Source: Flavobacterium sp. Root420 (lineage in GTDB: Bacteria > Bacteroidota > Bacteroidia > Flavobacteriales > Flavobacteriaceae). Taken from it: a DNA stretch of 64,000 nucleotides. The position numbers and the translations under genes are program-made. The stretch spans positions 160,290 to 224,289 of the forward strand of contig NZ_LMEF01000002.1 in assembly GCF_001427905.1 (NCBI RefSeq). The letters run 5' to 3'. Below the pieces are notes generated by a model. The model worked only from the letters and a program-made list of their open reading frames with translations. It did no database searches and had not been told where the DNA came from. Below, one piece after another: positions 62,300 through 64,000 of the stretch (position 1 is its first letter; every line of letters starts with the position of its first letter).

Positions 62300-63535
62300 T
62301 TGAATCTAGAATATTTTATAGCCAAAAGACTTATTACTGCTAAAGATTATAAGAGCAGTATTTCGGCACCCATTATTAAAATTGCCATTTCGGCGATCGC
62401 TATTGGTATTATTATGATGTTGGTTTCGGTAGCAACCGGAATTGGTCTGCAACAAAAAATACGCGACAAAGTTTCAGCTTTCAATGGTCAGGTTATTATT
62501 TCAAATTACGATAATAATAATTCTGAAGTAACCTTAATTCCTATTTCTAAAAAACAAGATTTTTATCCCAATTTTAAATCAGTTCCAGAAGTAAAACATA
62601 TTCAGGCGATCGCAAGCAAAGCAGGAATCATTAGAACAGAAAATGCTTTTGAAGGAATTATTTTTAAAGGTGTAGGTGCAGATTATGACTGGAATAATAT
62701 AAAAGAGTATTTAGTCGAAGGTAAATTGCCTGATTTTACCAAAGAATTAAATGAAGAGGTTATAATTTCAAGATTTCTTGCAGATCGCCTAAATTTAAAA
62801 GTAGGAGATCAATTCAATACTTTCTTTATTAAAGAAGAGCAGGGTAAAATGCCTAATAGCCGCCGATTTAAAATCACAGGAATTTTTAATTCAGGGTTCC
62901 AAAATTTCGATGCAACCTATATAATTGGAGATATTCGCCATATTCAAAGAATAAATAAATGGACACCGGATCAAATTGGTGCATTCGAAGTTTTTGTAAA
63001 AGACTTTAACAACATTAAAACGACTGGTGATCAAATTTACGATCAGACATCTTCAAATCTCGATACTAAAACAATAATCGAAAAATACAGTTACATTTTT
63101 GACTGGCTACAGCTTTTTGATTTCAATATAATCGTCATTCTTGCTGTAATGATATTAGTGGCGACAATTAATATGGTAGTTGCATTGTTGGTTCTTATTC
63201 TCGAGCGCACACAAATGATCGGGATTCTAAAAGCACTCGGCGCAAATAATTGGACAGTTCGTAAGATATTTTTATACAATGCGTTTTATCTTATTGTAAG
63301 AGGACTCTTCTGGGGTAACTTAATTGGTATTTCATTATTGCTAATTCAGCAACAATTCGGAGTCATCCATTTAAACCCCGAAAATTATTATGTCAACGTA
63401 GCACCAGTCTATATAAACTGGGGTTATATAATATTGTTGAATTTACTAACGGTTACGGTTTGTTTTCTGGTACTATTAATTCCTTCCTATATCATAACCA
63501 AGATCTCACCGGTAAAGGCTATTCGTTTTGATTAA
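62300..63535 (+). CDS. FtsX/LolE-type ABC transporter permease
   Basis: A 411-residue protein starting TTG (MNLEYFIAKRLI); a stop at 62276-62278 rules out an upstream ATG. One N-terminal membrane helix (about 24-47, IIKIAISAIAIGIIMMLVSVATGIG), a MacB-type periplasmic domain (about 50-260) and three C-terminal helices from about 270 give the lipoprotein-releasing permease layout. The cytoplasmic coupling motif LERTQMIGILKALGANNWTVRKIF (in pieces) matches LolC/E. The ATPase partner is not in the window. It probably moves lipoproteins from the inner membrane. Confidence 0.88.
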   Translation: MNLEYFIAKRLITAKDYKSSISAPIIKIAISAIAIGIIMMLVSVATGIGLQQKIRDKVSAFNGQVIISNYDNNNSEVTLIPISKKQDFYPNFKSVPEVKHIQAIASKAGIIRTENAFEGIIFKGVGADYDWNNIKEYLVEGKLPDFTKELNEEVIISRFLADRLNLKVGDQFNTFFIKEEQGKMPNSRRFKITGIFNSGFQNFDATYIIGDIRHIQRINKWTPDQIGAFEVFVKDFNNIKTTGDQIYDQTSSNLDTKTIIEKYSYIFDWLQLFDFNIIVILAVMILVATINMVVALLVLILERTQMIGILKALGANNWTVRKIFLYNAFYLIVRGLFWGNLIGISLLLIQQQFGVIHLNPENYYVNVAPVYINWGYIILLNLLTVTVCFLVLLIPSYIITKISPVKAIRFD

Positions 63536-63559
63536 TTGTTTTACTACATTATAATTTCT

Positions 63560-63591
63560 AACCCGACAGTTTTCCAAAAGCTGTCGGGTTT
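63560..63591 (+). terminator. CCCGACAG-type terminator hairpin
   Basis: AACCCGACAGTTTT pairs with AAAAGCTGTCGGGTT, followed by TTGTTTTTT. It is the fourth CCCGACAG copy in the window. Confidence 0.7.
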
Positions 63592-64000
63592 GTTTTTTAT
63601 GCATATATATGTATAAGGAATGAAATACTACTGTAATATAATAAGAGTAGTCCTCTTGTCCTGCTGAGCGTCCCGAGACTTTGGGAGAAGCTCTTGTAAT
63701 TGAAAATTGGAATTTGGATTTTATTCAGGAGCTATTCCCGCTATCCGTTCCAATCTTTTGCTTTTTAAAGGAAAAAGCAAAAGGATTTCCTCCCGAGGCT
63801 TCGGGACTATCGGGGCTAGGGGAGTCGTTTTCAAAAGAAGATGAAGGTTTCCAGAAGAAAAAGGAAGACTCTGCACCATGATACTGTTATAAAGACAACG
63901 AAAAACAAAGTAAAATCCAGCTTTGCGACCTTTGCGAATATAAGTTCAAAGAGAGAATACCTTTGCGTCTTTGCGGTAAAATGGCCCAAAATAAGGAAAA
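63592..64000. other. Repeat-rich non-coding end of window
   Basis: No credible gene. It holds TCCCGAGACTTTGGGA (63671-63686), the AGGAGCTATTCCCGCT element copy 2 (63727-63800), TCCCGAGGCTTCGGGA (63791-63806), and TTTGCGACCTTTGCG / TTTGCGTCTTTGCGG wording near 63920-63985. Confidence 0.5.
63727..63800. repeat. Dispersed AGGAGCTATTCCCGCT element, copy 2
   Basis: Same order as copy 1: AGGAGCTATTCCCGCTATCC, then a hairpin TCTTTTGCTTTTT / AAAAAGCAAAAGGA, then GGATTTCC. The stem has GC where copy 1 has AT/AC, and it still pairs. Confidence 0.6.

Noticed and set aside
63681..63881. 66-residue reading frame at the window end
   Set aside because: It consists almost entirely of dispersed repeat sequence (AGGAGCTAT element and CCCGAGGCTTCGGG palindromes) and has no recognisable protein pattern.

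Overview
The window is a low-G+C chromosomal segment from a member of the Bacteroidota, most likely the genus Flavobacterium. The evidence is a type IX secretion (Por) sorting domain, tandem DUF3857/transglutaminase-like proteins, an ExbB-ExbD-ExbD-TonB operon, a bifunctional DAHP synthase/chorismate mutase, promoters of the Bacteroidota type (TTG...TAnnTTTG instead of -35/-10), and very A/T-rich leaders without Shine-Dalgarno sequences. I see no rRNA, tRNA, CRISPR array, prophage or intact insertion sequence. Most genes are housekeeping genes.

Layout. 1-477 is the 3' end of a secreted GH74-like protein. 579-10515 holds mixed metabolic and membrane genes (aspartate kinase, fbp, dCMP deaminase, S41 protease, MarC and others). 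10852-14475 is nrdB-nrdA of the eukaryote-like class I type. 15000-18328 holds a DUF1800/DUF1501 pair and a HigB/HigA-type toxin-antitoxin pair. 18488-22811 is an aromatic amino acid operon (prephenate dehydratase, aminotransferase, prephenate dehydrogenase, DAHP synthase/chorismate mutase). A Phe/Tyr-rich leader peptide and a terminator/antiterminator precede it. 23121-24645 holds rsgA and dtd. 24709-32580 is a tandem array of four DUF3857/transglutaminase-like proteins, followed by a MazG-like protein and aroA. 34746-37861 holds queA, kynU and a glycine-zipper lipoprotein. 37916-41475 encodes a 603-residue protein of unknown function and an AsmA-like protein. 41593-49951 holds a penicillin-acylase-family protein, serine hydrolases, NTF2-like proteins, an AraC regulator and a GNAT enzyme. 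50352-53404 holds kmo and a HerA-like ATPase. 53784-59528 is the exbB-exbD-exbD-tonB-PstS-like-TPR operon. 59628-63535 holds queE, a DinB-type protein, a methyltransferase, a cysteine-cluster protein and an FtsX-type permease.

How the genes work together. The aromatic operon covers the first step of the shikimate route and all steps from chorismate to Phe and Tyr. Its leader carries six Phe and two Tyr codons and looks like a translation-coupled attenuator. aroA lies separately downstream. kmo and kynU are two kynurenine-pathway enzymes in separate transcription units. queE and queA are early and late steps of queuosine synthesis. The Exb/TonB operon powers outer-membrane TonB-dependent receptors.

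The intergenic space is rich in inverted repeats: two paired REP-like elements with compensatory changes, two nested palindromic islands built from shared modules, four copies of a CCCGACAG hairpin at gene ends, and copies of longer dispersed elements. The strongest regulatory find is the pheA leader. The most notable protein-level finds are the tandem transglutaminase-like paralogues in which the catalytic Cys is kept in one copy and lost in two, and the unassigned 603-residue protein.
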